DNA from: Cellulomonas timonensis
GTDB taxonomy: Bacteria; Actinomycetota; Actinomycetes; Actinomycetales; Cellulomonadaceae
Length of the DNA stretch: 64,000 bases
Assembly: GCF_900046455.1 (NCBI RefSeq)
Contig: NZ_FCOT01000013.1
Location: forward strand, 1,041,091 to 1,105,090
Reading direction: 5' to 3'
This document shows positions 1-8,212 of this stretch, piece after piece. The notes beneath the pieces were generated by a model that was not told the DNA's origin, did not search any database, and worked only from the letters and a program-made list of their open reading frames with translations. Positions within the stretch are counted from its first letter, which is position 1. Every line of letters starts with the position of its first letter. A program made the position numbers and the translations under genes.

Positions 1-21
1 GTGGGCTTCACGCGCGAGGCG

Positions 22-1218
22 TCACGGCGCCAGCCGGTAGAACCGGAAGGTGTCGTGGTCCACGTCGAGCACCTCGGTGCCGCTGAAGCCCGCGGCGCGC
101 GCGTACCCCGCCAGCACGTCGGGCCGCATCACGGTCCCGGTGCCCGCGCTGGGCTCCTCGGCGAGCGCGTCGGGCAGGCACACCGTGAGCGAGTACCCGT
201 AGAACAGCCGTTCCGCGGCACTGGCGGGTGCACTGAACTCCGGCTCGGTGCGCTCGTCGACGACGAGCACGTACCCCTCCGCGCCCGCGAGCGCCCGCAT
301 GCCGCGCAGCACGCCCACCGGGTCGCGCAGGTCGTGCACGCACTCGAAGGCGGTCACGACGTCATAGGCGCCCGCGCGGCCGGGGCCACCGTCGGCGTAC
401 ACCGCGGCGTCGGCCTCGACGAACCGCACCCTGTCCCCCACGCCCGCCTCGCGCGCATGGCCGTGGGCCGCCTCGATGGACGGCTGGTCCAGATCGATGC
501 CGTCCACCCGCACGCCCGGGAACCCGAGCGCGAACGCGATCGACGACCAGCCCTCGCCGCACCCGATATCGGCCACGCGGGCGCCGTCGGCGAGCAGCGC
601 CGCGAGCGCGGGGACCTGCGGCACGACCACCTGGGCGAGCTGGCGCAGGAAGAACGGGCGGTTGAGCGCTGCCTGCGCCTCGCGCGCGTCGGACCCCAGC
701 CGGGCCCAGCTGACGCCCGCGCCCGTGCGGTAGGCCTCGACGGTCTCGTCGATGACCCGCCAGGAGGCCGCCGCCAGCCGTCCGAATGGCGCCAGGTAGG
801 CCAGGGAGGCCACGTCCGTGAGCACCTCCCGGGCCCCCGGCGTCAGGGCGAAATGGCGCGCGGAGGCGTCGTCGGAATCGGCATCGGACGCGGTGACGAC
901 GGCCAGGTAGCCGACCGCGGCCTGGTGCTCGAGCCACTCGCGGGCGTACCGGGGGTCTGTGCCCGTGCGCTCCGCGAGCTGCTGGGCGGTGGACGGGCCG
1001 TGCTCGGCGAGCGACCGGTACCAGCCGAGGCGATCGCCCGCGTACAGCGCATGCAGCTCCTGGGAGCCGAGCAGCGCGGCGAGCACCCGATCGGCCACGT
1101 CGCCCGTTCCCGCGCCCAGGCTCGCGAGCAGGTCGCCGGGCAGGGCCGCCGGCAGGTCGCCGGGCAGTACCGCGGCGTCGGGGTCAGAAGGGTCGGGCGG
1201 ATGAGCGTCATGGGGCAT
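22..1218 (-). CDS. class I SAM-dependent methyltransferase with N-terminal winged-helix domain
   Basis: 398 residues. The N-terminal ~170 residues look like the helical, winged-helix region (LAERTGTDPRYAREWLE) seen in Rv2258c-type methyltransferases. The C-terminal half is a Rossmann methyltransferase with the SAM-binding motif I VADIGCGEGWSS (about residues 215-226) and the acidic motif II DGIDLDQPSIEAA. A later AFECVHDLRDP segment fits motif IV. The substrate cannot be read from the sequence; small-molecule O- or C-methylation is a guess. The ATG is preceded by a GGAGG ribosome binding site. It is divergent from the hydrolase at 1466, with about 250 bases between them that hold only promoter-type sequence. 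Confidence 0.85.
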   Translation of the reverse strand: MPHDAHPPDPSDPDAAVLPGDLPAALPGDLLASLGAGTGDVADRVLAALLGSQELHALYAGDRLGWYRSLAEHGPSTAQQLAERTGTDPRYAREWLEHQAAVGYLAVVTASDADSDDASARHFALTPGAREVLTDVASLAYLAPFGRLAAASWRVIDETVEAYRTGAGVSWARLGSDAREAQAALNRPFFLRQLAQVVVPQVPALAALLADGARVADIGCGEGWSSIAFALGFPGVRVDGIDLDQPSIEAAHGHAREAGVGDRVRFVEADAAVYADGGPGRAGAYDVVTAFECVHDLRDPVGVLRGMRALAGAEGYVLVVDERTEPEFSAPASAAERLFYGYSLTVCLPDALAEEPSAGTGTVMRPDVLAGYARAAGFSGTEVLDVDHDTFRFYRLAP

Positions 1219-1465
1219 GTGGGCCTCCGTCGCCGGGCCGGTCGGCGTCCGGGTTCAGGGACGCCACACCTCGACCTTGCGCTGGCTCCCGCGACGCCGC
1301 AACCGACCCATGCCAGTCGCATCCCACTTGCATCTCACGTGCTCTCAAGCCTGATCATGCGGATCTCCACCGGTCCGGGAGCGCCCCGCGCGCGGGTCCG
1401 TGCCACGATGCAAGGGCGACGGCGCGACGCGTCGGACGCGGCATCGCCGACGATCGGAGGCAGCC

Positions 1466-2497
1466 ATGACCGCTCTGCTCCTGGTGCACGGGCGTGGTCA
1501 GCAGATGCCCCTGGGCATGGGCCGCTCGCCGGAGGACGTCGAGAAGCACGTCGCCACGCTGACTCGCCTGTGGCTGGCCGGGCTCGCGAAGGGCGCCGTC
1601 CTCGCGGGCGAGGACCCGCCACCGGTGGACGCCGTCCACTTCCCGTTCTACGGGAACGACCTCGCAGCGCGCGTGGCCGATCTCGACGCGGCGGGCGGCC
1701 CTCCGCCGGACCTGGCGAGCGGCCTGGACGTGGACGCGCTGATCCAGCACATGCTGATCGACGCCGCCGAGGGCGCCGGGTACCGCGCCGAGGACCGGCT
1801 GCCGCAGACCGGCGCGGACGGTGTCGCGGCGGTGGCCGAGATCCAGGAGATCCGCCGCACGGAGCAGCTCGTCCACCCGGAGGTCGAGTGGTCCGACTTC
1901 CTGCGGCTGCAGGTCGCCCGCTCGGCTCTCCAGTTCCTCGCCGTGAAGACCGGGCTGGCCGCATGGGTCATCGAGCAGTTCTACCGGGATGTGGCCTACT
2001 ACCTGACCGATCCCGGCATCCGCACCTTGGTGCAAGGCGTGGTCCACAGGTCGGTGGAGGCCGCGGCGCACGACGGCCACACCGACCTTGTCGTGATCGG
2101 CCACAGCCTGGGCAGCGTGGTCGCCTACGACGCCTGCCAGAGCCTCCCGCCGGGCGTGGTGGTCCGGCTGTTCGCCTCCACGGGATCACCGCTGGGCCTG
2201 CGTGTGGTGCGCCGCCATCTGAGCGGGCCGGGCGCCGGCACCGAGCACCGCCCCGTGCCCGAGGTGATCCAGCCCTGGGAGCCGACCGCGCCGGCCTGGG
2301 TCAACGCCTACGACGTGCGCGACGTCATCGCCCTGGTCCACCCGCTCGGCCCCCTGTTCACCGGTGGGGACGAGGCCATCCGCGACGAGCGGACCAACAA
2401 CCCGTCCTCCCCACACGCCGTCGAGGACTATGTGGCCGACCCTGACGTCGCGGGCCCCATCGTCCGCGCGCTCACCGGCGCCAGCCGCCATCCGTGA
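1466..2497 (+). CDS. alpha/beta hydrolase-fold protein (lipase/esterase-like)
   Basis: 343 residues beginning MTALLLVHGRGQQ. The ATG is chosen because CGGAGG lies 5 bases upstream, whereas the upstream in-frame extension is Arg-rich and lacks a ribosome binding site. LLLVHGRGQQ near the N-terminus resembles the oxyanion-hole strand, and VVIGHSLGSVVAYDA (about residues 210-224) is the G-x-S-x-G nucleophile elbow, with Ser as nucleophile. The long N-terminal insertion before the elbow is typical of actinobacterial 'hydrolase of unknown function' members. It has no signal peptide, so it is probably cytoplasmic. It ends 12 bases from the convergent fic gene. Substrate unknown. Confidence 0.75.
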   Translation: MTALLLVHGRGQQMPLGMGRSPEDVEKHVATLTRLWLAGLAKGAVLAGEDPPPVDAVHFPFYGNDLAARVADLDAAGGPPPDLASGLDVDALIQHMLIDAAEGAGYRAEDRLPQTGADGVAAVAEIQEIRRTEQLVHPEVEWSDFLRLQVARSALQFLAVKTGLAAWVIEQFYRDVAYYLTDPGIRTLVQGVVHRSVEAAAHDGHTDLVVIGHSLGSVVAYDACQSLPPGVVVRLFASTGSPLGLRVVRRHLSGPGAGTEHRPVPEVIQPWEPTAPAWVNAYDVRDVIALVHPLGPLFTGGDEAIRDERTNNPSSPHAVEDYVADPDVAGPIVRALTGASRHP

Positions 2498-2509
2498 GGC
2501 GAAGCCGCC

Positions 2510-3715
2510 CTATCCGTTCGACCGACGGCCAGCCCGCCGCGCGAAGGCGTCCATCGCGTCCGTGACCGCGGTGATCTGCCAGATGCGGTCCCGCTTCGCG
2601 GTGCTCGCCAGCGTCACGACGCCCGCCCCTGCCAAGAGGTCCAGGGCGTTGCGGGCGGTGCGTGTGGTGACGCCGAGCTCGCGGGCCACGCGTTCGGCGT
2701 TGACCACCGGTTGGCGCATCAGCAGGTCGATCAGCGGCCAGGCGGCGGAGTCGGCGCGGGCCACGAGGCTCGCGCGGGCCGTCTCACGGATCACGGCCAT
2801 CTCGGACGCGAGCTGCCGCCCGTTCGACACGGCGGCGAACGCCGCGCGCGCCGTCTCCGTGACGATCGCGTCGGGGTGGCCCTCCCGGTAGGCGGTGAGC
2901 GCCTGGAAATACCGTGCCGTGTCACGCAGCAGCCCTGAGGAGACCGGCACGGTGGAGTGCCGAGTCAAACCACGCCCGCGCAGCAGGGTGTGCATGATCG
3001 CGCGGCCGGTGCGGCCGTTGCCGTCGAGGAACGGGTGGATGGTCTCGAACTGCGCATGGACGAGCGCCGCGTGGGCGAGCACCGGGATGTCGTCCCGCGC
3101 GGCGAAGCCGACGAGATCGTCGATGAGCGCCGGCACCCGATCAGCGTGCGGTGGGACGAACTCGGCGCCATGCGGGCTCGCGTCCGAGCCCCCCACCCAC
3201 ACCTGCTCGCTCCGCAGCCCGCCGACGATCCCGGGGTCGGAATGCTCGAGCAGCCTCTGGTGCGTCTCGATGATCGACTGCCGCGTGATGCCGGTCCCCA
3301 CCTCCAGGGCACGCTGCATCGCGCGGACATTGGCGACGACGAGCTCGGCGTTCTGCCGCGACCCCAAGTCGAGCTCGGCGATGGCCAGGTTGCGGGCGTT
3401 GGACGTCAGCCGCTCGATCTGGGAGCTGGACGCCGACTCGCTGCGCAGCAGGATGGCGGGCATGGCGACGGGCATGGCCACCATCTCGGCGTCGAACCGC
3501 ACCACCTCGGCGCTCGCCGACGCCACGATCGCGGCCGTCTCGGGCTCCAGCCGCACCTCGAGGGGCGCGATGAACCCCGGAACGCTCGCCTCGTAGGGCC
3601 GCGCGATCCGGATGCGCTCCCAGACGTCGAGTCGCCCGGGGTCGATACGCGAGGTCCACTCGCGACGCTCGACTCCGAGTGGCGGCCACCCAGGGGTGAC
3701 GAGCTCTCGACTCAT
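2510..3715 (-). CDS. Fic family AMP-transferase with C-terminal winged helix
   Basis: Fic enzymes transfer AMP (or other nucleotide moieties) from a nucleotide to hydroxyl side chains of target proteins. The core motif HPFLDGNGRTGR is intact, so catalytic His and the phosphate-binding loop are present. About 100 residues in, the segment SSSQIERLTSN matches the N-terminal autoinhibitory helix consensus (S/T)-x3-E-(G/N), but the residue after the Glu is Arg. The C-terminal ~70 residues (NAERVARELGVTTRTARNAL) form a winged-helix DNA-binding domain, as in many stand-alone Fic regulators. The start is placed at the second ATG because GGGGAAG sits just upstream of it; an ATG four codons earlier (3727) is possible. 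Its promoter carries an inverted repeat at 3736-3769. Confidence 0.88.
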   Translation of the reverse strand: MSRELVTPGWPPLGVERREWTSRIDPGRLDVWERIRIARPYEASVPGFIAPLEVRLEPETAAIVASASAEVVRFDAEMVAMPVAMPAILLRSESASSSQIERLTSNARNLAIAELDLGSRQNAELVVANVRAMQRALEVGTGITRQSIIETHQRLLEHSDPGIVGGLRSEQVWVGGSDASPHGAEFVPPHADRVPALIDDLVGFAARDDIPVLAHAALVHAQFETIHPFLDGNGRTGRAIMHTLLRGRGLTRHSTVPVSSGLLRDTARYFQALTAYREGHPDAIVTETARAAFAAVSNGRQLASEMAVIRETARASLVARADSAAWPLIDLLMRQPVVNAERVARELGVTTRTARNALDLLAGAGVVTLASTAKRDRIWQITAVTDAMDAFARRAGRRSNG

Positions 3716-3735
3716 AGGCTTCCCCATCTCGCGCT

Positions 3736-3769
3736 CTTACGGAAGGCTAGCACCGCATCCTTCCGTAAG
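3736..3769. promoter_or_regulatory. inverted repeat upstream of fic (likely operator)
   Basis: Perfect 11-bp arms CTTACGGAAGG (3736-3746) and CCTTCCGTAAG (3759-3769) are separated by 12 bases. It lies about 20-54 bases upstream of the fic start. There is no T-run, and the position in a promoter argues against a terminator. The winged helix on the Fic protein makes autoregulation a reasonable inference. Confidence 0.6.
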
Positions 3770-3842
3770 GGCATCGCCGACGGAACGATATGGGCGCGTT
3801 GAGAGGAGCCATCCGGCAAGGGCTTCACCCGGAGGCGAGCTC

Positions 3843-4154
3843 CTAGCCATCCGACCGCCGACCAGCCAGCCGCGCGAAGGGGCCAGCACCGACCGGCTCG
3901 GCGCCCGGCACGGGCTGGTTGATCTCAGCCCACACCGCGTCGAGGGACAGCCCGAGCACCTGGGCGAGCGCTGCGACGGTCGGGAAGGCGGGCGTCGCCA
4001 CGCGGCCCGACTCGATCTTCCGCAGGGTCTCCGGCGACACCCGCGCGTCGAGCGCGACCTCGAGCATCGAGCGCTCGCCCCGGGCGCGACGCAGCAGGGC
4101 TCCGAGGCGCTGTCCGCGCTCGACCTCGGCCGGAGTGAGGGGCAGTCTGACCAT
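3843..4154 (-). CDS. XRE-family helix-turn-helix regulator
   Basis: 103 residues with a Cro/C1-type HTH: RLGALLRRARGERS, then LEVALDARVSPETLRKIESG (recognition helix region) and FPTVAALAQVLGLSLDAVW. A short tail of about 25 residues follows, with no second domain. The gene is divergent from a type I methionine aminopeptidase, and the ~66-bp gap contains a palindrome (4162-4182) overlapping likely promoter elements, so it probably represses itself and the peptidase gene. That regulatory role is inference from arrangement. Confidence 0.85.
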   Translation of the reverse strand: MVRLPLTPAEVERGQRLGALLRRARGERSMLEVALDARVSPETLRKIESGRVATPAFPTVAALAQVLGLSLDAVWAEINQPVPGAEPVGAGPFARLAGRRSDG

Positions 4155-4161
4155 GGGGCCG

Positions 4162-4182
4162 ATACTAATCCCGGGATAGTAT
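4162..4182. promoter_or_regulatory. palindromic operator in the xre/map divergent promoter
   Basis: ATACTA (4162-4167) and TAGTAT (4177-4182) flank the self-complementary core TCCCGGGA, with one unpaired A at 4168. The related sequence TATAGT follows at 4189-4194 and could be the -10 element for the rightward gene; TAGTAT may serve the leftward one. The palindrome begins only 7 bases from the XRE start codon. Confidence 0.6.
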
Positions 4183-4220
4183 GGCCGGTATAGTTATTGG
4201 CTCGTTGCGAGAGGCGCCCC

Positions 4221-4991
4221 ATGATCGAGATCCTGAACTCCACCGAGCTGGGCCGAGCGAAGCGGACGGGCGCCCTCGTCGGCGGCATCCTGCAGGCGCT
4301 CCGGAGCCGCGCCACAGTCGGCACGAACCTGCTCGACCTCGACCGCTGGGCCCAGCGCATGATCCTCGACGCCGGCGCGCAGTCCTGCTACGTCGACTAC
4401 GAGCCGTCCTTCGGTCGCGGGCCCTTCGGCCACTACATCTGCACGTCCGTCAACGACGCCGTGCTCCACGGGCTGCCCCACGACTACACGCTCGCCGACG
4501 GCGACCTGCTGACCCTCGACCTGGCGGTCTCCCTCGACGGGATCGCCGCCGACTCCGCCATCAGCTTCGTCGTGGGCCCGTCACAACCCCCGGAGAGCAT
4601 CGCGATGATCCGCGCCACTGAGCGCGCGCTGGCCGCCGGGATCGCCGCCGCCCGGCCAGGCGCCCGCGTCGGCGACATCTCCCACGCCATCGGCACGGTG
4701 CTCAGCGAGGCCGGCTACCCGGTCAACACCGAGTTCGGCGGGCACGGCATCGGATCCACGATGCACCAGGATCCGCACGTCACGAACACCGGACGCCCCG
4801 GCCGCGGGTACACGCTGCGCCCCGGCCTGCTGCTCGCCCTCGAGCCCTGGGTCATGGCGGACACCGCAGAGCTCGTCACCGACGCCGACGGATGGACGCT
4901 CCGCAGCGCCACCGGCTGCCGCACCGCGCACAGCGAGCACACCATCGCCATCACCGATGACGGCGCCCAGATCCTCACCCTGCCCGCGTAG
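4221..4991 (+). CDS. map: methionine aminopeptidase, type I
   Basis: 256 residues; removes N-terminal Met from nascent proteins using a dinuclear metal centre. All five metal ligands are visible: the Asp pair in LTLDLAVSLDG and AADSAISF, His in FGGHGIG, Glu in LALEPW and Glu in AHSEHT. No N-terminal zinc-finger extension is present. The ATG at 4221 is chosen because GAGAGG lies upstream; an earlier in-frame ATG at 4197 overlaps the promoter. It is away from the usual ribosomal-protein context (rpl/adk/map/infA), so it is most likely an accessory paralogue under control of the divergent XRE regulator. Confidence 0.9.
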   Translation: MIEILNSTELGRAKRTGALVGGILQALRSRATVGTNLLDLDRWAQRMILDAGAQSCYVDYEPSFGRGPFGHYICTSVNDAVLHGLPHDYTLADGDLLTLDLAVSLDGIAADSAISFVVGPSQPPESIAMIRATERALAAGIAAARPGARVGDISHAIGTVLSEAGYPVNTEFGGHGIGSTMHQDPHVTNTGRPGRGYTLRPGLLLALEPWVMADTAELVTDADGWTLRSATGCRTAHSEHTIAITDDGAQILTLPA

Positions 4992-5052
4992 GCGCCGGCG
5001 TGAGGCGAGGGCCGTGTCCAAGGGCGGGCTGCGATCACGGGCTGGGCGTCGG

Positions 5053-7614
5053 TCACGCGCTGGCGTCGAGCAGGCCTCGCAGGTAGTTCCCGGTGACGCT
5101 GCGCGGATCGGCCGCGACCTGCTCGGGGGTCCCGGTGGCGACGATGCGCCCACCCGCGTCCCCGCCGCCAGGACCGAGGTCGACCACGTGGTCGGCGCTC
5201 GCGATCACGTCGAGGTCGTGCTCGATGACCACGACCGTCGCGCCGGTCTCGACGAGGCGCTGCAGCACCTCGAGGAGGACCCGGACGTCCAGCGGGTGCA
5301 GGCCGATGGTCGGCTCGTCGAGCACGAAGACCGCGTCACCCTGGTCGCGGTCGAGGTCGGAGCCGAGCTTCAGCCGCTGCGCCTCACCGCCGGACAGGTT
5401 CGGCGTCGCCTCGCCCAGCGTGAGGTAGCCGAGCCCCAGGTCGACAAGCGTCTGGAGCCGGGCGCGGATCTTCCGCAGGCCGCCGACCTGGCCGAGGGCC
5501 TCGACCACGGTGAGGCCGAGGAGCTCGGGCAGCGTCAGTCCCCCGTCGGGCTCCATCGCGTCCACGGCCCGGCGCACCTGATCGGCCGCGGGGGCGTACC
5601 GGCTGCCGCCACATGCCGTGCAGACGATGTCGACGTCCGGCAGGAACTGGACGTCGAGGGAGATCTGCCCGGTCCCCTCGCACGTGGGGCACCGCAGGGA
5701 GCCGGTGTTGTAGGAGAAGTCGCCGGCCTTCAGGCCCAGGCGCTGGGCGGCGGGGGCGGCGGCGTACGCGCGACGCAGGTCGTCGAGGATCCCGCTGTAG
5801 GTGGCCACCGTGGATCGGACGTTCACGCCGATCGGCGTGGCGTCGACGAGGTTGACGCGGACGATGCCCGCGGGATCCACCGCGCGGACGTGGGCGGGCA
5901 GCGGCGCCCCGCTGGCAGCGGCCCGCAACGCGGGAACCAGGCTCTCCAAGACGAGGGTCGTCTTGCCCGAGCCGGACACACCCGTGACGACGGACAGGCG
6001 CCCCCGCGGGAGGTCGAGCGCGAGAGGGCGGACCGTGTGGATCGGCCCGGTCTCGAGGTGGATCCGCCCCAAGTCGAAGACTGCGCCGGCCGCCGCGCGA
6101 GGGCGGCCTCCGACCCGCTCGCGACCGGAGAGGAACGGCCCGATCCGCGACGCGGGACTCTCGGCGACGGCGTCCACGGTTCCGGCGGCCAGGATCGCGC
6201 CGCCCTCCCTCCCCGAGCCGGGCCCCAGCTCGATGAGGTGATCGGCTTGGCGCAGCAGCTGCACGTCATGGTCGACGAGCACCACGGAGTTGCCGTTGTC
6301 GAGCAGGCTGCGCATCACGCCGAGGAGGCCGTCCACGTTGGAGGGGTGCAGGCCGACCGACGGCTCGTCGAGCACGTACAGCACACCGGTGGTCTGGTTG
6401 CGGACCGCCCGGGAGAGCTGCACCCGCTGACGCTCACCAGTGGACAGGGTTGAGCTCGCGCGGTCGAGGGCGAGGTAGCCGAGGCCCAGCTCGACGAGCC
6501 GCTCGGTGGTCTCGAGCATCTGGCTGACGATCGCGTCGGCCATCGGGGCCAGCGCCCTGGGCGCCGTCTCCACGAGGCGCGGAGCCCAGGCGACGAGCTC
6601 GTCGAGCGTCTTCGAGGTCGCCTCGGCGAGGTCGATCCCGTCGACCAGCGTCGAGCGGGCGCGCGCGCTCAGCCGGGACCCGTGGCAGTCGGGGCACACC
6701 TGGACGCTCAGGAACTGCTCGACGCGATCGAGGCCCTTCTGGGTGGTGGCTCCCTTGAGGGCCTCCTGGACGGCTTGGCGCGCGTTGCGGAACTCGGCGT
6801 TGAGCTTGAACACCTTGCCGTTCTTGGACGGGTACATGACCTCGCGCCTGACGGGAGGCCCGTCGAAGACGATCTGCCTCTCGGCCTCCGTGAGGTCGGC
6901 GAAGGGCACGTCGGTGCGCACCCCCAGCTCGCCCGCGACCTGCGGGACGAGGGTCAGCCCGAACAGCCGCCACGGCGCCACCGCCCCGTCGGCGATGCTG
7001 CGCGCGGGGTCGGGCACCAGGGCGCCCAGGTCCACCTCACGCACGACGCCCGTGCCCGAGCAGCGAGGGCATGCGCCGTCGCTGTTGAACGAGAAGGACT
7101 CCGCGCTCGGCGGGCCGAAGACGGCCTGGCACACGGGGCAGGTCAACGGCCGATCCAGCGCGACGTCGGCCGTCGGCTCGAGCCGGTGCCCGTTCGGGCA
7201 CTGGTGCGACCCGAGCCGCGAGTAGGCCAGACGGAGGCTGTTGAGCAGCTCGGTCGACGTTCCGAAAGTGCTCCGCACCCCGGGGACGGCAGGTCGCTGC
7301 CGGAGCGCCAGCGCGGCGGGGACGTGCGCCACGCTGTCCACGTCAGCCCTGCCCGCCTGGCTGAGCCGTCGCCGGGTGTAGGTCGACAACGCCTCCAGGT
7401 AGCGCCGGGAGCCCTCGGCGTAGAGCACCCCCAGCGCCAGGGACGACTTGCCCGACCCGGAGACCCCCGCCATGGCCACCATCTGGTGGAGCGGGACCGA
7501 CACGTCGATGTCGCGGAGGTTGTGCACCCGCGCGCCGGTCACGTCGATCGTGGCGCTCGCCCGGTACGCGGGGACGACCCGGCCGCCGTCGCCGGCGTGC
7601 CCTTGCTCGGTCAC
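5053..7614 (-). CDS. UvrA-like ABC ATPase (UvrA paralogue)
   Basis: 853 residues with two ABC cassettes. The first Walker A is GVSGSGKSSLALG, and the second, GVSGSGKTTLVLES, falls in the middle of the protein. Signature motifs are LSTGERQRVQLSRA and LSGGEAQRLKLGSDL, with Walker B sites VLDEPSVGLHP and VLDEPTIGLHP. Zinc-binding Cys pairs CPNGH...CPVC, CPRC and CPTC...CTAC are present. Canonical UvrA is about 950 residues; this one is about 100 shorter and stands alone without uvrB or uvrC, like the UvrA-type paralogues linked to resistance against DNA-binding drugs (DrrC type). The GTG start at 7614 is preferred because GAGGAG lies 5 bases upstream; an ATG at 7641 also exists. Confidence 0.88.
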   Translation of the reverse strand: MTEQGHAGDGGRVVPAYRASATIDVTGARVHNLRDIDVSVPLHQMVAMAGVSGSGKSSLALGVLYAEGSRRYLEALSTYTRRRLSQAGRADVDSVAHVPAALALRQRPAVPGVRSTFGTSTELLNSLRLAYSRLGSHQCPNGHRLEPTADVALDRPLTCPVCQAVFGPPSAESFSFNSDGACPRCSGTGVVREVDLGALVPDPARSIADGAVAPWRLFGLTLVPQVAGELGVRTDVPFADLTEAERQIVFDGPPVRREVMYPSKNGKVFKLNAEFRNARQAVQEALKGATTQKGLDRVEQFLSVQVCPDCHGSRLSARARSTLVDGIDLAEATSKTLDELVAWAPRLVETAPRALAPMADAIVSQMLETTERLVELGLGYLALDRASSTLSTGERQRVQLSRAVRNQTTGVLYVLDEPSVGLHPSNVDGLLGVMRSLLDNGNSVVLVDHDVQLLRQADHLIELGPGSGREGGAILAAGTVDAVAESPASRIGPFLSGRERVGGRPRAAAGAVFDLGRIHLETGPIHTVRPLALDLPRGRLSVVTGVSGSGKTTLVLESLVPALRAAASGAPLPAHVRAVDPAGIVRVNLVDATPIGVNVRSTVATYSGILDDLRRAYAAAPAAQRLGLKAGDFSYNTGSLRCPTCEGTGQISLDVQFLPDVDIVCTACGGSRYAPAADQVRRAVDAMEPDGGLTLPELLGLTVVEALGQVGGLRKIRARLQTLVDLGLGYLTLGEATPNLSGGEAQRLKLGSDLDRDQGDAVFVLDEPTIGLHPLDVRVLLEVLQRLVETGATVVVIEHDLDVIASADHVVDLGPGGGDAGGRIVATGTPEQVAADPRSVTGNYLRGLLDASA

Positions 7615-7726
7615 TGGTATCTCCTCACTCGGCGACGCCACCCGGCGATGCCGTCCCTGCCATCGTGCCGTCGCTCAGGAGTCGGAGCACACGTTCGAGC
7701 CAGCGTGCTCCGCCTCCGCGCACAGC

Positions 7727-7948
7727 TCATCCACGAGCGTCGCCGGCTCCGCACGCCCTGGAATCAACGAGAGCCCCTTCGGGCCGGCGCGATAGCGGCT
7801 GTGATCGCTTGCGCGTCGCTGTCACGCAGCGACTTCTCGCGTTCGTGAGTCTCGACCTTGAAGGGTTCCCCCAGGCCATGCTGGCTTCCGCCCGGTGCTC
7901 CACGATGGCGCAGAAGACGCACTCCGTGGCCGCCAGTTCCTCGGTCAT
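7727..7948 (-). pseudogene. HIT-family protein, N-terminal remnant
   Basis: The first ~24 codons encode TECVFCAIVEHRAEASMA, the typical start of HIT nucleotide-hydrolase proteins (C-x2-C zinc pair). Family similarity is then lost and the remaining ~50 codons read as Arg/Ser-rich noise to a stop. The catalytic H-x-H-x-H-x-x motif is absent in any frame nearby. The other two leftward frames carry short unassigned tails ending near 7764 and 7670. The start overlaps the stop of the truncated GNAT gene (ATGA). I read this as a gene broken by deletion; no other gene is visible between here and 7615. Confidence 0.5.
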
Positions 7949-8178
7949 GTGCGCACGCCACGGGTGAGGTTCGGCAGGACCACGCAGTCGGCGCTGCCCG
8001 CCAGTGCGTCGCCGACGGCAGCCACCAGGATCGTCCGGCCCGGTTGGCTGCGGATCGCCGCCCAGACCTCCTGCGCACGGGCCTCGGGCAAGGCCGAGTC
8101 GTCAGGGTTCAGCTCGCCATAGAGCCCCAGCAAGCCCTGCAGGTCCGCATCTTCAGCGGGCCGGATGATGGCCGTCAC
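7945..8178 (-). pseudogene. GNAT acetyltransferase, C-terminally truncated
   Basis: 77 residues beginning MTAIIRPAEDADLQGLLGLY, which is the N-terminal strand and helix of the GNAT fold, and running through ILVAAVGDALAGSADCVVLPNLTRG. In full-length members (about 150 residues) this is followed by the acetyl-CoA binding R/Q-x-x-G-x-G/A motif and the C-terminal strands; all of that is missing here. The stop overlaps the start of the HIT remnant. It is probably non-functional as an acetyltransferase. Confidence 0.6.
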
Positions 8179-8212
8179 GTCCGCGAGCCTAGGCCGCTCA
8201 AGGTCCGCCGTG

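Noticed and set aside
1..2445. An 814-codon plus-strand frame from the window edge
   Set aside because: It runs antisense through the methyltransferase and out of frame through the hydrolase; no recognisable domain.
7665..7945. Plus-strand open frames between the UvrA paralogue and the gene remnants
   Set aside because: No family similarity, no ribosome binding site, and HIT similarity on the opposite strand explains the region better.
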